This document shows positions 1 to 6,666 of a stretch of DNA of 14,858 nt, one piece after another. The stretch spans positions 1 through 14,858 of the forward strand of contig DAOUGC010000230.1 in the NCBI GenBank assembly GCA_034429695.1, given 5' to 3'. The notes below the pieces were generated by a model that was not told the origin of the DNA, did no database searches, and saw nothing but the letters and a program-made list of their open reading frames with translations. The position numbers and the translations under genes were made by a program. The number at the start of each line of letters is the position of its first letter. The first letter of the stretch is position 1. The stretch is from DAOUGC01 sp034429695. Lineage in GTDB: Bacteria; Chloroflexota; Anaerolineae; Anaerolineales; Anaerolineaceae.

Positions 1-1406
1 GTCTGCAATTCTGCTGCAACGCGCACCGCCTCCAGGTTGGCGCGATAGCGGTCACCCAGTTCCTTGCCCTGCTGTTCCAGGCTGGCAACCAGCCGGGCAC
101 GCTCATCCGGTGACATGGGCTGCCCGCACAACGGGCACAGCGCGCCACTGACTTCCTTCAACTGGTCAATGCGCTCCTTGAGCGCAGTCATTTCCTCTTT
201 CAAACGGCGGTTCTCAGCCTGCGCCTCTGACTGCCCCTCAATGGCAGCCTGCAGTTCGGCTTCCTGCAGCGGGCGCTGCGCCATGCGCGCGGTGAGTTGT
301 TCCACGCGGGCTGCGGCTTCGCTCAGGGCGGCGCTGTGCTCGGGCAGGCGCTTTTCCAGTTCCTCCGCCTGGCGGTTTTGTTCCAGCAAGCCGCGCAGTT
401 CGGTTTCCAGGCGGGCGCGTTCAGCTTCGATCGCCGCCCACGGCGTGGCGCGCTGCCCTTCCCACTGCCTGAAATCCGCCGCCTCTGCGTCGCGCTGTTC
501 CAGTTGGCGGCGAACCTCGCCCCACTGCGCGTACGCCTCACGGATGGCGCTCTCCTGCTCAAGCTGCCCGCGGAAGGCGTCGCGTTCAACCTGCAAACGC
601 GCCATCTGTTCGCTCCGGCCAGCCGCACGGCGTTCGGCGCTTTCCACCTGGCCCGCCAGCGCCTGCACCAGCTTTAATTGTTCATCCAGCGCGCTTTTCA
701 GGCGGCGCAAACCATCCAGTGTGGATTGCTGCTGTTTCGCCAGTTCGCTCAGGCGCGCCAGATCCTCATTCAAGCGATCAAGGCGCTCGCGGCGCTGCTG
801 CTCCTCAGCCAGTTCTGCGTCAATCTCGGCGATGCGCATGTTCAGGCTGTTTAATTGCGATTCAAGCTGCTTGCGGCGTTCGGTTGCCCGCTCGCGATAA
901 TCGTCCCACACTTCCAGACCCAGAATTGCCCCCAAAATGCGCTTGCGTTCGGCAGGGCGTTGTTGGGCAAATTGATCGGCTTTGCCCTGCAAAAAGAAGG
1001 AGGCGTTGGTGAAGGTTTCAAAATCCATGCGCAGGGTGTGCTGAATTTTGACCTCCGTCTCGCGCAGCGAGTGCTCGGTAAGTGGACGCCACGAACCGTC
1101 ATCCGTCTGTGCGAAGAACTCAAGCAGCCCGGTTTTCCCCTCAGCCTTGGAGCGCAGGATGCGGTACAACACCCCCTCGTACCAGAAGTCAAAGGTCACC
1201 TCGGCCCGTTTGGAATGGCTGTTGATCAGCGCATCATCGCGCCGCCGCGCCTGCCCAAACATGGCCCACGTAATCGCATCCAGCAGGGATGACTTGCCCG
1301 CTCCATTGGAACCCGATATGCAGGCAAGCTCAAACGAGGTGAAATCCACCTCGGCTCCTTCGCCATAGGATAAAAAGCCGCTCAACCGTAAATACTTGGG
1401 GATCAT
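1..1406 (-). CDS. sbcC: SbcC/Rad50-type DNA repair ATPase, N-terminal part (cut by left edge)
   Basis: This is the large subunit of the SbcCD (Rad50-Mre11) nuclease, an SMC-like ATPase that opens and processes DNA hairpins and blocked ends together with SbcD. The frame stays open from the ATG at 1406 to the window edge (about 468 residues). Walker A GSNGAGKS is at residues 32-39. The Q-loop FFLQGKADQF has its Gln at 140. A long Glu/Arg/Leu/Gln-rich stretch from about 185 to 415 fits the first coiled-coil arm. CPLC at 424-427 is the zinc hook, coded at 126-137. The second arm, Walker B and signature motif lie outside the window. The start has an AGGAC Shine-Dalgarno 4-5 bases upstream and sits 28 bases after the transporter stop, so it is co-transcribed with that gene. 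Family assignment is firm because the partner SbcD is encoded two genes upstream. Confidence 0.95.
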   Translation of the reverse strand, partial: MIPKYLRLSGFLSYGEGAEVDFTSFELACISGSNGAGKSSLLDAITWAMFGQARRRDDALINSHSKRAEVTFDFWYEGVLYRILRSKAEGKTGLLEFFAQTDDGSWRPLTEHSLRETEVKIQHTLRMDFETFTNASFFLQGKADQFAQQRPAERKRILGAILGLEVWDDYRERATERRKQLESQLNSLNMRIAEIDAELAEEQQRRERLDRLNEDLARLSELAKQQQSTLDGLRRLKSALDEQLKLVQALAGQVESAERRAAGRSEQMARLQVERDAFRGQLEQESAIREAYAQWGEVRRQLEQRDAEAADFRQWEGQRATPWAAIEAERARLETELRGLLEQNRQAEELEKRLPEHSAALSEAAARVEQLTARMAQRPLQEAELQAAIEGQSEAQAENRRLKEEMTALKERIDQLKEVSGALCPLCGQPMSPDERARLVASLEQQGKELGDRYRANLEAVRVAAELQ

Positions 1407-1434
1407 GCCGTCCTGTCCATTCGATGTTCAGGGT

Positions 1435-2739
1435 CTACGCAGCCACCGCCTGACGCGCCACCAGCACCTTGTCCACCCGGCGCCCGTCCATGTCCAGCAC
1501 TTCAAAGCGATAGCCCTGCCATTCAAAATGATCGCCGGGTTGCGGAATGATGCCCAGGCGGCTCATCATCAAACCACCCAGCGTTCCATAACCGGCGCGT
1601 TCTTCCTCGGGTAATTCGTCCAAGTCGAGAATGTCTTTCAGTTCATCAATTCTCAACAGGCCGTCCATCAACCACGAACCGTCCTCACGAACCATCACCT
1701 GCGGGTGGTGGGTCTCATCTGAAGTGGGGATTTCGCCCACCAGCGACTCCAGTATGTCCACCTGGGTCACCATGCCTGCCACACCGCCGTACTCGTCCAG
1801 CACCAGCGCCATGGAAAGGCCCTTTTCCTTCACCTGATCCAGCACGCGCAAGGCCGGCATCGATTCGGGCACAAACACGGGTGGATGCAGAATCTCGCCG
1901 ATGTTCACCTGCCCGCCCCGTTCAAAGGCGCCCAACAACTCCTTGACCCGCAGAACCCCCTGCACATTGTCCAGGTCGCCCAGGGATACCGGAAACTGGG
2001 CGTGTTGCGTTTCAGCCATTTTTCGCAGGTTGACATCCAGCGGGTCTTCAATATCCAGCCAGACCATCTCAGTGCGCGGGGTCATGATGGCATCCACCCG
2101 CCGGTCCGACAGGCGAAAAACACTCTCAACAATGTCCTGTTCCGAACGCTCGAAAATCCCCACCTCGGTTCCCTGTTCCAGCATCAGGCGAATGTCGTCA
2201 TCAGTGACGGGCGGCTCGCCTGAAGGTTTGGCGCCCAGCAGGCGCAGACCCACATCGGTGGAGGCGCTCAACAGCGCGATCATCGGACGCGCCAGCCATG
2301 CCAGCCCACGGATGGGCTTTGCCATGAATGATGCGATCTTTTCGGGATTATTTAACGCCAGGCGTTTGGGGATCAGTTCACCGATCACCAGCGAGAAATA
2401 GGTAATGGCCGTCACCACAATCAACATTGCCAGCACCTGGCTGTACGGCTCCAGCGCCGGGACCTGCGCGAACCAGCCTGCCAGCACCCCGCTGACCGTG
2501 GCTCCACCCAGCGCACCGGAGAGAATACCCACCAGGGTGATACCCACCTGCACCGCAGAAAGGATGCGGTTGGGGTTCTCCACCAGGTTCAACGCCTCGG
2601 TTGCCGCGCCATTGCCGTCGTCTGCCATTTGCTGAAGCCGCGTCTTGCGCGCTGACACCATGGCCATTTCGGTCATGGCAAAAACGCCGTTAATAACGAA
2701 CAGCAAAAAAATGATGGCGATTTCCGTACCAATTACCAT
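1435..2739 (-). CDS. CNNM/CorC (HlyC) family membrane protein with CBS pair, probable divalent cation efflux
   Basis: This is a 434-residue CNNM/CorC-type protein. The family exports or controls Mg2+ and Co2+ at the cytoplasmic membrane. Residues 1 to about 170 form the DUF21/CNNM membrane domain, with the typical start VINGVFAMTEMAMVSARKTRL and GELIPKR at 120-126. A CBS pair spans about 205-335: IMTPRTEMVWLD begins the first repeat and LDEYGGVAGMVTQVDILE (314-331) the second. Residues 345-430 form the CorC_HlyC domain, with DGLLRIDEL and GYGTLGGLMM. A GTG at 2751 would add four residues. The ATG at 2739 is preferred because AAGGTGG lies 7 bases upstream of it. It starts 30 bases after the sbcD stop and ends 28 bases before sbcC, so it sits inside the sbcD-sbcC operon. 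Family is clear; the transported ion is not shown by the sequence. Confidence 0.93.
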   Translation of the reverse strand: MVIGTEIAIIFLLFVINGVFAMTEMAMVSARKTRLQQMADDGNGAATEALNLVENPNRILSAVQVGITLVGILSGALGGATVSGVLAGWFAQVPALEPYSQVLAMLIVVTAITYFSLVIGELIPKRLALNNPEKIASFMAKPIRGLAWLARPMIALLSASTDVGLRLLGAKPSGEPPVTDDDIRLMLEQGTEVGIFERSEQDIVESVFRLSDRRVDAIMTPRTEMVWLDIEDPLDVNLRKMAETQHAQFPVSLGDLDNVQGVLRVKELLGAFERGGQVNIGEILHPPVFVPESMPALRVLDQVKEKGLSMALVLDEYGGVAGMVTQVDILESLVGEIPTSDETHHPQVMVREDGSWLMDGLLRIDELKDILDLDELPEEERAGYGTLGGLMMSRLGIIPQPGDHFEWQGYRFEVLDMDGRRVDKVLVARQAVAA

Positions 2740-2769
2740 TTCCGTTCCCACCTTGCCATTATCACAGCC

Positions 2770-4044
2770 TTATCCAACCCGGCCTTCGGGGATGTCCGCC
2801 GGGGTCTGCCGGATGATCTCCTCTGCCAGTTTTTGCAATTCATCGGCATCCTGCGGAGGGGTGCCCGCCGCCTGCCAGTAAAGCTGAAGCAATTCAAGCG
2901 CACTCAATGAAGCAATCGCTTGATCACCAGAAAGGCGCAGGCGCGCTTCCATCTGCGGGCGGCGCACCAGGTGAAACTCAAACGCTTTTTCGGCTTTGCG
3001 GCGCACCGCACCCTCATCCAGCAGGGCTTCCAGCGGTCGCGGGTACTCCAGAATCAAACGCATGATCGCGCCATCCAGTTCTTCCTCTGAAGGGATGGCC
3101 GCCATCACGCGCTGCTGAAAGTCTTCCTCGGTCTTGAGTTGCAGGTATTTATCAATAAAGCGGCGGCCGTTCAGCTTGCGCCACTCCACCAGCGTGTCTT
3201 TGCCGTGCTCAACGTGTGCGATCACGTAATATTTTTCATCAGCCACTTCGCCAAAGTCCACCCGTTCAATGGACCCGGGGTAGATCACCGGCGGTTGCGC
3301 GCCGTCGTTCACGTCCTGGGCTTTATGAATGTGCCCGAGGGCAACATAACTGAGGCGCGGGTCACAAACCAGCGAGCGCGGCAGCACCAGGTCTGAACCG
3401 AGCATGACACTGCGTTCACCGCCGTACAACGCGCCCTGCACCGATGCGTGCGCCGCCAGCAACACCGGCAGGTCCGCTGAGGCTTTCTCCAGCCACATGT
3501 GCATGAGGGTGGTGAGGGCTTCCTCCAGTTTTTCGTAAACCGGCGGGGCGTTGTCATCAGCTTCTGGCAGCGCAGGGGCAGGGCTGTTTTGCATGGCAGC
3601 CAGCATGCCCGAGCGCGACACCCACGGCAGGCCGATCACCTGCAGGGGCAGCCCGCCCAGATCCGCCGGGGTCAGAAAGGACGGCTTGCTCACCACGTGC
3701 ACGTGAGGCACTTCCAGTGTCTCAAATTCCTGCAGAGCGTTGGCGCGGCCCACAGCCGGGGAAAGATCGTGGTTGCCCACCAGCAGCACCGTTTCCACCC
3801 CTGCCGCTGACAGGCGTTTGATGCGCCGGCCCCATTCGCGCTGGAAGGTGGGTACGGGTGTGCGATCCTTGTAGGCATCACCGGCGAACACCACCAGGTC
3901 AACGCGCTCTTCAATGGCAGCGTCAATGATGGTGTCCATGGCGCGCAGGAAATCCAGCACACGCAGCGGCAGACCGGTCACAGGGTCGTGCCGGCCATGC
4001 GCGGCGATATCAATATGTGCGTCAGCAAAGTGAAGGATGCGCAT
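2770..4044 (-). CDS. sbcD: SbcD/Mre11-type DNA exonuclease subunit
   Basis: This is the 424-residue nuclease subunit of the SbcCD complex, a Mn2+-dependent calcineurin-like phosphoesterase. The five metal-binding motifs are intact: FADAHID (D8, H10), FAGDAY (D56), VGNHDLS (N91, catalytic H92), LAAHASV (H199) and ALGHIHK (H238, H240). The C-terminal part beyond about residue 290 matches the SbcD capping and SbcC-binding region in position only. Length is close to the family norm. The ATG at 4044 has GAGG 6 bases upstream. The stop of a candidate 51-codon ORF is only 2 bases before it, so translational coupling is likely. It is followed by the transporter gene instead of directly by sbcC. An active nuclease is expected because no key residue is missing. 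Confidence 0.96.
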   Translation of the reverse strand: MRILHFADAHIDIAAHGRHDPVTGLPLRVLDFLRAMDTIIDAAIEERVDLVVFAGDAYKDRTPVPTFQREWGRRIKRLSAAGVETVLLVGNHDLSPAVGRANALQEFETLEVPHVHVVSKPSFLTPADLGGLPLQVIGLPWVSRSGMLAAMQNSPAPALPEADDNAPPVYEKLEEALTTLMHMWLEKASADLPVLLAAHASVQGALYGGERSVMLGSDLVLPRSLVCDPRLSYVALGHIHKAQDVNDGAQPPVIYPGSIERVDFGEVADEKYYVIAHVEHGKDTLVEWRKLNGRRFIDKYLQLKTEEDFQQRVMAAIPSEEELDGAIMRLILEYPRPLEALLDEGAVRRKAEKAFEFHLVRRPQMEARLRLSGDQAIASLSALELLQLYWQAAGTPPQDADELQKLAEEIIRQTPADIPEGRVG

Positions 4045-4046
4045 GC

Positions 4047-4202
4047 TCAGCCTCGTTCGACAGGATCACCCGCCGGATGAGAGGCCGGAGTTGGGTGCCC
4101 GGGACTATCCCCCGCCGCTGAATCGGCGGATTCTCCTGTGGTGGTTCCAGCCGGTACCCCGGCCGGGTGTCCATCAGCTTGCTGGTTGAGTGAGGAGTTC
4201 AT
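4047..4202 (-). CDS. candidate small protein (51 aa), Gly/Pro/Ala/Ser-rich, bridging C39 gene and sbcD
   Basis: The ORF opens at ATG 4202, sharing its A with the TGA stop of the C39-peptidase gene (TGATG). It ends at TGA 4049-4047, two bases before the sbcD ATG, so it fills the intercistronic gap exactly in frame. The product begins MNSSLNQQADGHPAG and ends SHPAGDPVERG. It has no hydrophobic segment, no Cys, no Trp and no Lys, and looks disordered. There is no clear Shine-Dalgarno; re-initiation after the C39 stop would be needed. I do not recognise the product. The same DNA holds a strong GC-rich hairpin, so it may instead be a structured spacer. The exact fit to both neighbours is the only positive evidence for coding. 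Confidence 0.35.
   Translation of the reverse strand: MNSSLNQQADGHPAGVPAGTTTGESADSAAGDSPGHPTPASHPAGDPVERG
4112..4129 (-). repeat. GC-rich hairpin in the C39-sbcD spacer
   Basis: CCGCCG and CGGCGG form a perfect 6-bp stem around a 6-base loop. A 10-bp palindrome CCCGGCCGGG at 4158-4167 lies 28 bases away. No T-run follows on either strand, so an intrinsic terminator is unlikely. It could modulate mRNA processing or translation between the peptidase gene and sbcD. Confidence 0.4.
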
Positions 4203-5515
4203 CAGTAACCCAGTTCTTGTAGCAGATTCACGCTTGGGCCAAACTCAGGGTGAACAACCAGGCTGGCCTGCAGGTCGGCAACCGCGCCGGGGGTATCCCC
4301 CATCATGCGTTTTGCCATCGCACGCCAGTACAGGCTTTCTTCCAGGTTGGGACCGTTGCTGGGCATGGCAAGCACCTTGTCTGCCAGGTTGACCATGTCC
4401 TGATAGCGGCCTGAGTAGTAGTATGCAAAGTAGGGACCGGTCTGATACCATACCAGACGCATGACTTTCTTGGGCGCAATGTCCTCAGACAGCCCGGCCA
4501 GGTAATTAAAGGCAGCATCATAAGCCGAGGCAGCCCCGGCGTAATCCTGCAGGGCAACCAGGCTGGTGCCGCGGTTGTACCAGGCAAACAATTTTTCGGG
4601 ATCGCCCAGGCTGTCAATCTCTTCAGAGGCTTTCTGCGCCGCAATGGCGTTCGCCGTGGCGTCATTGGCGTAATCGCCCAGCACCGCCACCACTTTGTCA
4701 TGATCGGCAGGCGGGTAAATGACCACAAACACATAATTAAACCCGCGCCATTCCTGGGTCAACTGCTCGTAGCTGATGCGATAATCCAGCGGATAGTCTG
4801 GCGGGGAGTAATACGAATCGCGCACGATAATTTCGCTGGTGGCATCGTCATAACCCACCACCAGGTTGTAATGACCCATCCAGGTGATCTGCCCGCTGGT
4901 GGTCTCGCGGATCAACGCGCCTTTTTCAATCACCACGGGGTAGCCGGCAGCCACCAGTCTCTTGAGCAGGTCAAGCGTGCCGCCGTAACGCCACAGGGCG
5001 TCCAGTTCGGTGTTTGCCTCAACAAAATCCACCATCTCGTACGGCATCACGTTGAGGTCCTGGTCGGTCGGCTTCATCGCCTGACCGGTCACAGTGCGGT
5101 CGCCTTCCCACTGCCAGTACGAAAGACCCATGGAGAGCGTCGCCGGGGCGCAGTAATTCCACAAGCCGTGCTGATCTTCATAGCGAACGCCTTCCAGCAC
5201 AACACTGGTGGGCAATGGGGTGACAGTTACCGCCGGAGTGGGCGTGGATTCCACCAGGGTGGGTTCAACGCTGGGCGTGACTTCCAGCACATCAGGGCTG
5301 CTGCTGGTCGGGGTGGCTTGCGGCGTGCTGCCGCCTTCGGGCACAAAAACCACTTCGGTGGGCTTGAATACAGCATATTCAATCCGTGTGGCTGCATTTT
5401 CCAGGCGGGAAAAAATACGGTTGCGTATGGCCGGGATCAGCAACAACGCTGCGAACAATACCAGCGCGGCTGCCAGGCCCATGATGATTTTTTGCCAGGG
5501 TTTCATGGCCTTCAT
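4202..5515 (-). CDS. membrane-anchored C39-like cysteine peptidase with C-terminal TPR-like repeats
   Basis: This 437-residue protein has one N-terminal membrane segment (about 9-30, IIMGLAAALVLFAALLLI) and a Thr/Pro/Ser-rich linker (about 62-104). A papain-fold domain of the C39-like type (peptidase_C39_2) follows at about 105-270. The presumed catalytic residues are Cys122 (NYCAPATLSMG), His215 (MGHYNLVVGYD) and Asp233 (VRDSYYSP); Gln115 may be the oxyanion-hole residue. Residues about 305-435 form helical TPR-like repeats (AWYNRGTSLVALQDYAGAASAYDAA begins the first). The peptidase is predicted to face outward. No ABC transporter or double-glycine peptide is nearby, so a bacteriocin-export role is not supported. 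The start is uncertain: ATG 5515 has no Shine-Dalgarno and lies inside a TGTTATAAT box. ATG 5506 lies 7 bases after that box and could be leaderless. Substrate is unknown. Confidence 0.85.
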   Translation of the reverse strand: MKAMKPWQKIIMGLAAALVLFAALLLIPAIRNRIFSRLENAATRIEYAVFKPTEVVFVPEGGSTPQATPTSSSPDVLEVTPSVEPTLVESTPTPAVTVTPLPTSVVLEGVRYEDQHGLWNYCAPATLSMGLSYWQWEGDRTVTGQAMKPTDQDLNVMPYEMVDFVEANTELDALWRYGGTLDLLKRLVAAGYPVVIEKGALIRETTSGQITWMGHYNLVVGYDDATSEIIVRDSYYSPPDYPLDYRISYEQLTQEWRGFNYVFVVIYPPADHDKVVAVLGDYANDATANAIAAQKASEEIDSLGDPEKLFAWYNRGTSLVALQDYAGAASAYDAAFNYLAGLSEDIAPKKVMRLVWYQTGPYFAYYYSGRYQDMVNLADKVLAMPSNGPNLEESLYWRAMAKRMMGDTPGAVADLQASLVVHPEFGPSVNLLQELGY

Positions 5516-5522
5516 TATAACA
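5514..5522 (-). promoter_or_regulatory. extended -10 promoter TGTTATAAT before the C39 gene
   Basis: On the minus strand TG, one base, then a perfect TATAAT (5519-5514). The expected start of transcription, about 7 bases on, falls at the in-frame ATG 5506 of the peptidase gene, a leaderless layout. No good -35 box is seen. It would be an internal promoter within the left operon. Confidence 0.45.
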
Positions 5523-5541
5523 TTGATTAAAAACCTGCAGA

Positions 5542-6009
5542 TTAGCCCTGACCCTGGGGGCTTTCGATCTCGCGGATGGCTTCTTCCGGCTCCATGCCGC
5601 TGTAGATGACCTTCATTAACCCAGGGTAGTAACGGTCGAGCATGAACACGTTGGCGTACAGCATGTGTTTGATCAACCCCGGCGTCAGCTCTTCGCCTTC
5701 AACATCCACACTGGTCTTGTAACGCACTTCACCGTCAGAGAAATCCAGCTCAAAGTTTCCGATCACCATGCCATAGTTGGCGCGGGTGATAAACTCAGCC
5801 ACCGAATAACGTTTATCCTCGGGGGCTTTGGTGGGAAACACCGAATAAAAAATGAATTGTTGTTGTTCTTCGCGTTCCTGGGCAAAACAATTCCACTGCC
5901 CATTATTGCCATTAAACCCGGTGCGCAGGATCGGACGATCCTCCATGCGCGTGAAGGGCCAATCATCCTGTTCAAAGAAACGCTCCACCGCTTCCATGAT
6001 GCGTCCCAT
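5542..6009 (-). CDS. YbjN-domain protein
   Basis: A 155-residue soluble protein resembling the YbjN family (a fold like type III secretion chaperones). Its biochemical role is not established; in enterobacteria YbjN has been linked to stress and motility regulation. Visible features are an amphipathic N-terminal helix (MGRIMEAVERFFEQDDWPF), a beta-rich core (GQWNCFAQEREEQQQFIFYSVFP) and a central helix motif (RYSVAEFITRANYGMVIGNFELD). A C-terminal helical part follows (MLYANVFMLDRYYPGLMKVIY) with a final EEAIREIE. An in-frame ATG at 6030 exists. The ATG at 6009 is preferred because GGAGG lies 5 bases upstream. It follows the LuxR-type gene by 66 bases and precedes the C39 gene, both on the same strand. 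Confidence 0.85.
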   Translation of the reverse strand: MGRIMEAVERFFEQDDWPFTRMEDRPILRTGFNGNNGQWNCFAQEREEQQQFIFYSVFPTKAPEDKRYSVAEFITRANYGMVIGNFELDFSDGEVRYKTSVDVEGEELTPGLIKHMLYANVFMLDRYYPGLMKVIYSGMEPEEAIREIESPQGQG

Positions 6010-6055
6010 GTTTTCCTCCGGTATGATCATTAGAGATGTAATGTTGGATGCGTTT

Positions 6056-6064
6056 ACTATATCA
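6056..6064 (-). promoter_or_regulatory. extended -10 promoter TGATATAGT before the YbjN gene
   Basis: On the minus strand TGA is followed by TATAGT, a 5/6 match to TATAAT, just after the stop of the LuxR-type gene. The expected transcript start near 6049 gives a leader of about 40 bases that carries the GGAGG site. No clear -35 box is seen, as is common for extended -10 promoters. Confidence 0.5.
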
Positions 6065-6075
6065 CAGCCCTCTGT

Positions 6076-6546
6076 TCAGCGCCACCTGCCGCGTCCGCGC
6101 GGACCGAGCAACCCGAGCATGGCCGCCCGCAACATGGACTGGGCACGGTTGCTTGCCCCCAGACGGTGCTTGATGGAATTCATTTGATGTTGCACATTTC
6201 GCTGAGAGATTTTCATGCGCGTTGCGATTTGCTTGTCAGTCAATCCCTCCGCCACCAGGCGCAAAATGACAAGCTGGCGTTCATTCAACGGCGATGCCCG
6301 TTCCGGCGACCGGTCTCCACCAGCCCCCTGCACCGCTTCCCCCGAAACCGGGCGCGGCAGGATGATCACCAGCTCGCCCAGACGCACAGCCGAAAATTCC
6401 GCACTGCGTTGTTCAAACCATTCGCGCAGTTCCTCAGGTGGGTTCCAGCGTTTCTCATTCACCTGTTGTTCCACCCATTCCGGTGAATCCTGGGTCTCAA
6501 CTGTAAACGAGAGCCGGTCATTTGGAAAAAACATCACACGCGTCAT
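6076..6546 (-). CDS. LuxR-type HTH regulator without receiver domain
   Basis: A 156-residue DNA-binding protein. Residues about 86-147 form a LuxR/GerE HTH: SPLNERQLVILRLVAEGLT, then DKQIATRMKISQRNVQHQM and NSIKHRLGASNRAQSMLRA. The N-terminal 70 residues (MTRVMFFPNDRLSF...) do not resemble a receiver domain and carry no phospho-acceptor motif that I can see. The tail is basic (GPRGRGRWR). Start choice: an ATG at 6600 would add 18 residues, but it lies between the -35 and -10 boxes of the promoter and could not be transcribed from it. ATG 6546 has AAGGGG 7 bases upstream and fits a leader of about 36 bases. The gene is divergent from the HD-GYP sensor and upstream of the YbjN gene. Targets are unknown; control of the divergent gene or of itself is an inference. 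Confidence 0.88.
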   Translation of the reverse strand: MTRVMFFPNDRLSFTVETQDSPEWVEQQVNEKRWNPPEELREWFEQRSAEFSAVRLGELVIILPRPVSGEAVQGAGGDRSPERASPLNERQLVILRLVAEGLTDKQIATRMKISQRNVQHQMNSIKHRLGASNRAQSMLRAAMLGLLGPRGRGRWR

Positions 6547-6588
6547 GGGGCATCCCCTTGCCCTAATAAATAGAACATAATTACTATT

Positions 6589-6616
6589 ATTATCCCTCAT
6601 CGCGGCATATTGTCAA
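6589..6616 (-). promoter_or_regulatory. sigma-70-type promoter of the LuxR-type gene
   Basis: On the minus strand a perfect TTGACA (6616-6611), a 16-base spacer and GATAAT (6594-6589, 5/6). The following 40 bases are AT-rich. The predicted transcript start is near 6582, with the regulator ATG at 6546. This is the best-formed promoter in the window. Confidence 0.7.
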
Positions 6617-6640
6617 GCGTCGTGCTTTACTTTTTGACAA
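6610..6640. repeat. inverted repeat in the divergent promoter region
   Basis: TTGTCAA (6610-6616) and TTGACAA (6634-6640) are perfect inverted arms with a 17-base gap, placed between the two divergent promoters. Each arm contains a TTGACA facing outward. It may be an operator for the LuxR-type protein, or simply one true -35 box plus a chance match. Confidence 0.35.
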
Positions 6641-6654
6641 AGAATCAGGATAAT
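6626..6654 (+). promoter_or_regulatory. candidate promoter of the HD-GYP sensor gene
   Basis: TTTACT (6626-6631, 4/6), a 17-base spacer and GATAAT (6649-6654, 5/6). The predicted transcript start near 6661 leaves a leader of only about 6 bases before ATG 6667. A small palindrome TTGATCAA (6654-6661) lies at the start site. Confidence 0.4.
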
Positions 6655-6666
6655 TGATCAAGGAAG

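Noticed and set aside
64..900. 278-codon plus-strand frame
   Set aside because: The product is Ser/Arg/Cys-rich low-complexity sequence, antisense to the sbcC coiled coil that is firmly identified on the minus strand.
2740..2751. GTG 2751 start for the CorC-type gene
   Set aside because: AAGGTGG, which overlaps this GTG, is better placed as the ribosome site for ATG 2739.
4202..5515. Bacteriocin-processing C39 exporter
   Set aside because: It has a single N-terminal membrane segment and no ABC domain, and no precursor peptide or transporter is nearby.
4700..5530. 276-codon plus-strand frame
   Set aside because: It is antisense to the C39-like peptidase gene, with a His/Gln/Gly-rich product lacking any motif.
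6634..6639. Plus-strand TTGACA as -35 box for the sensor gene
   Set aside because: No -10-like sequence lies 16-18 bases downstream; GATAAT is only 9 bases away. TTTACT at 6626-6631 has the right spacing.
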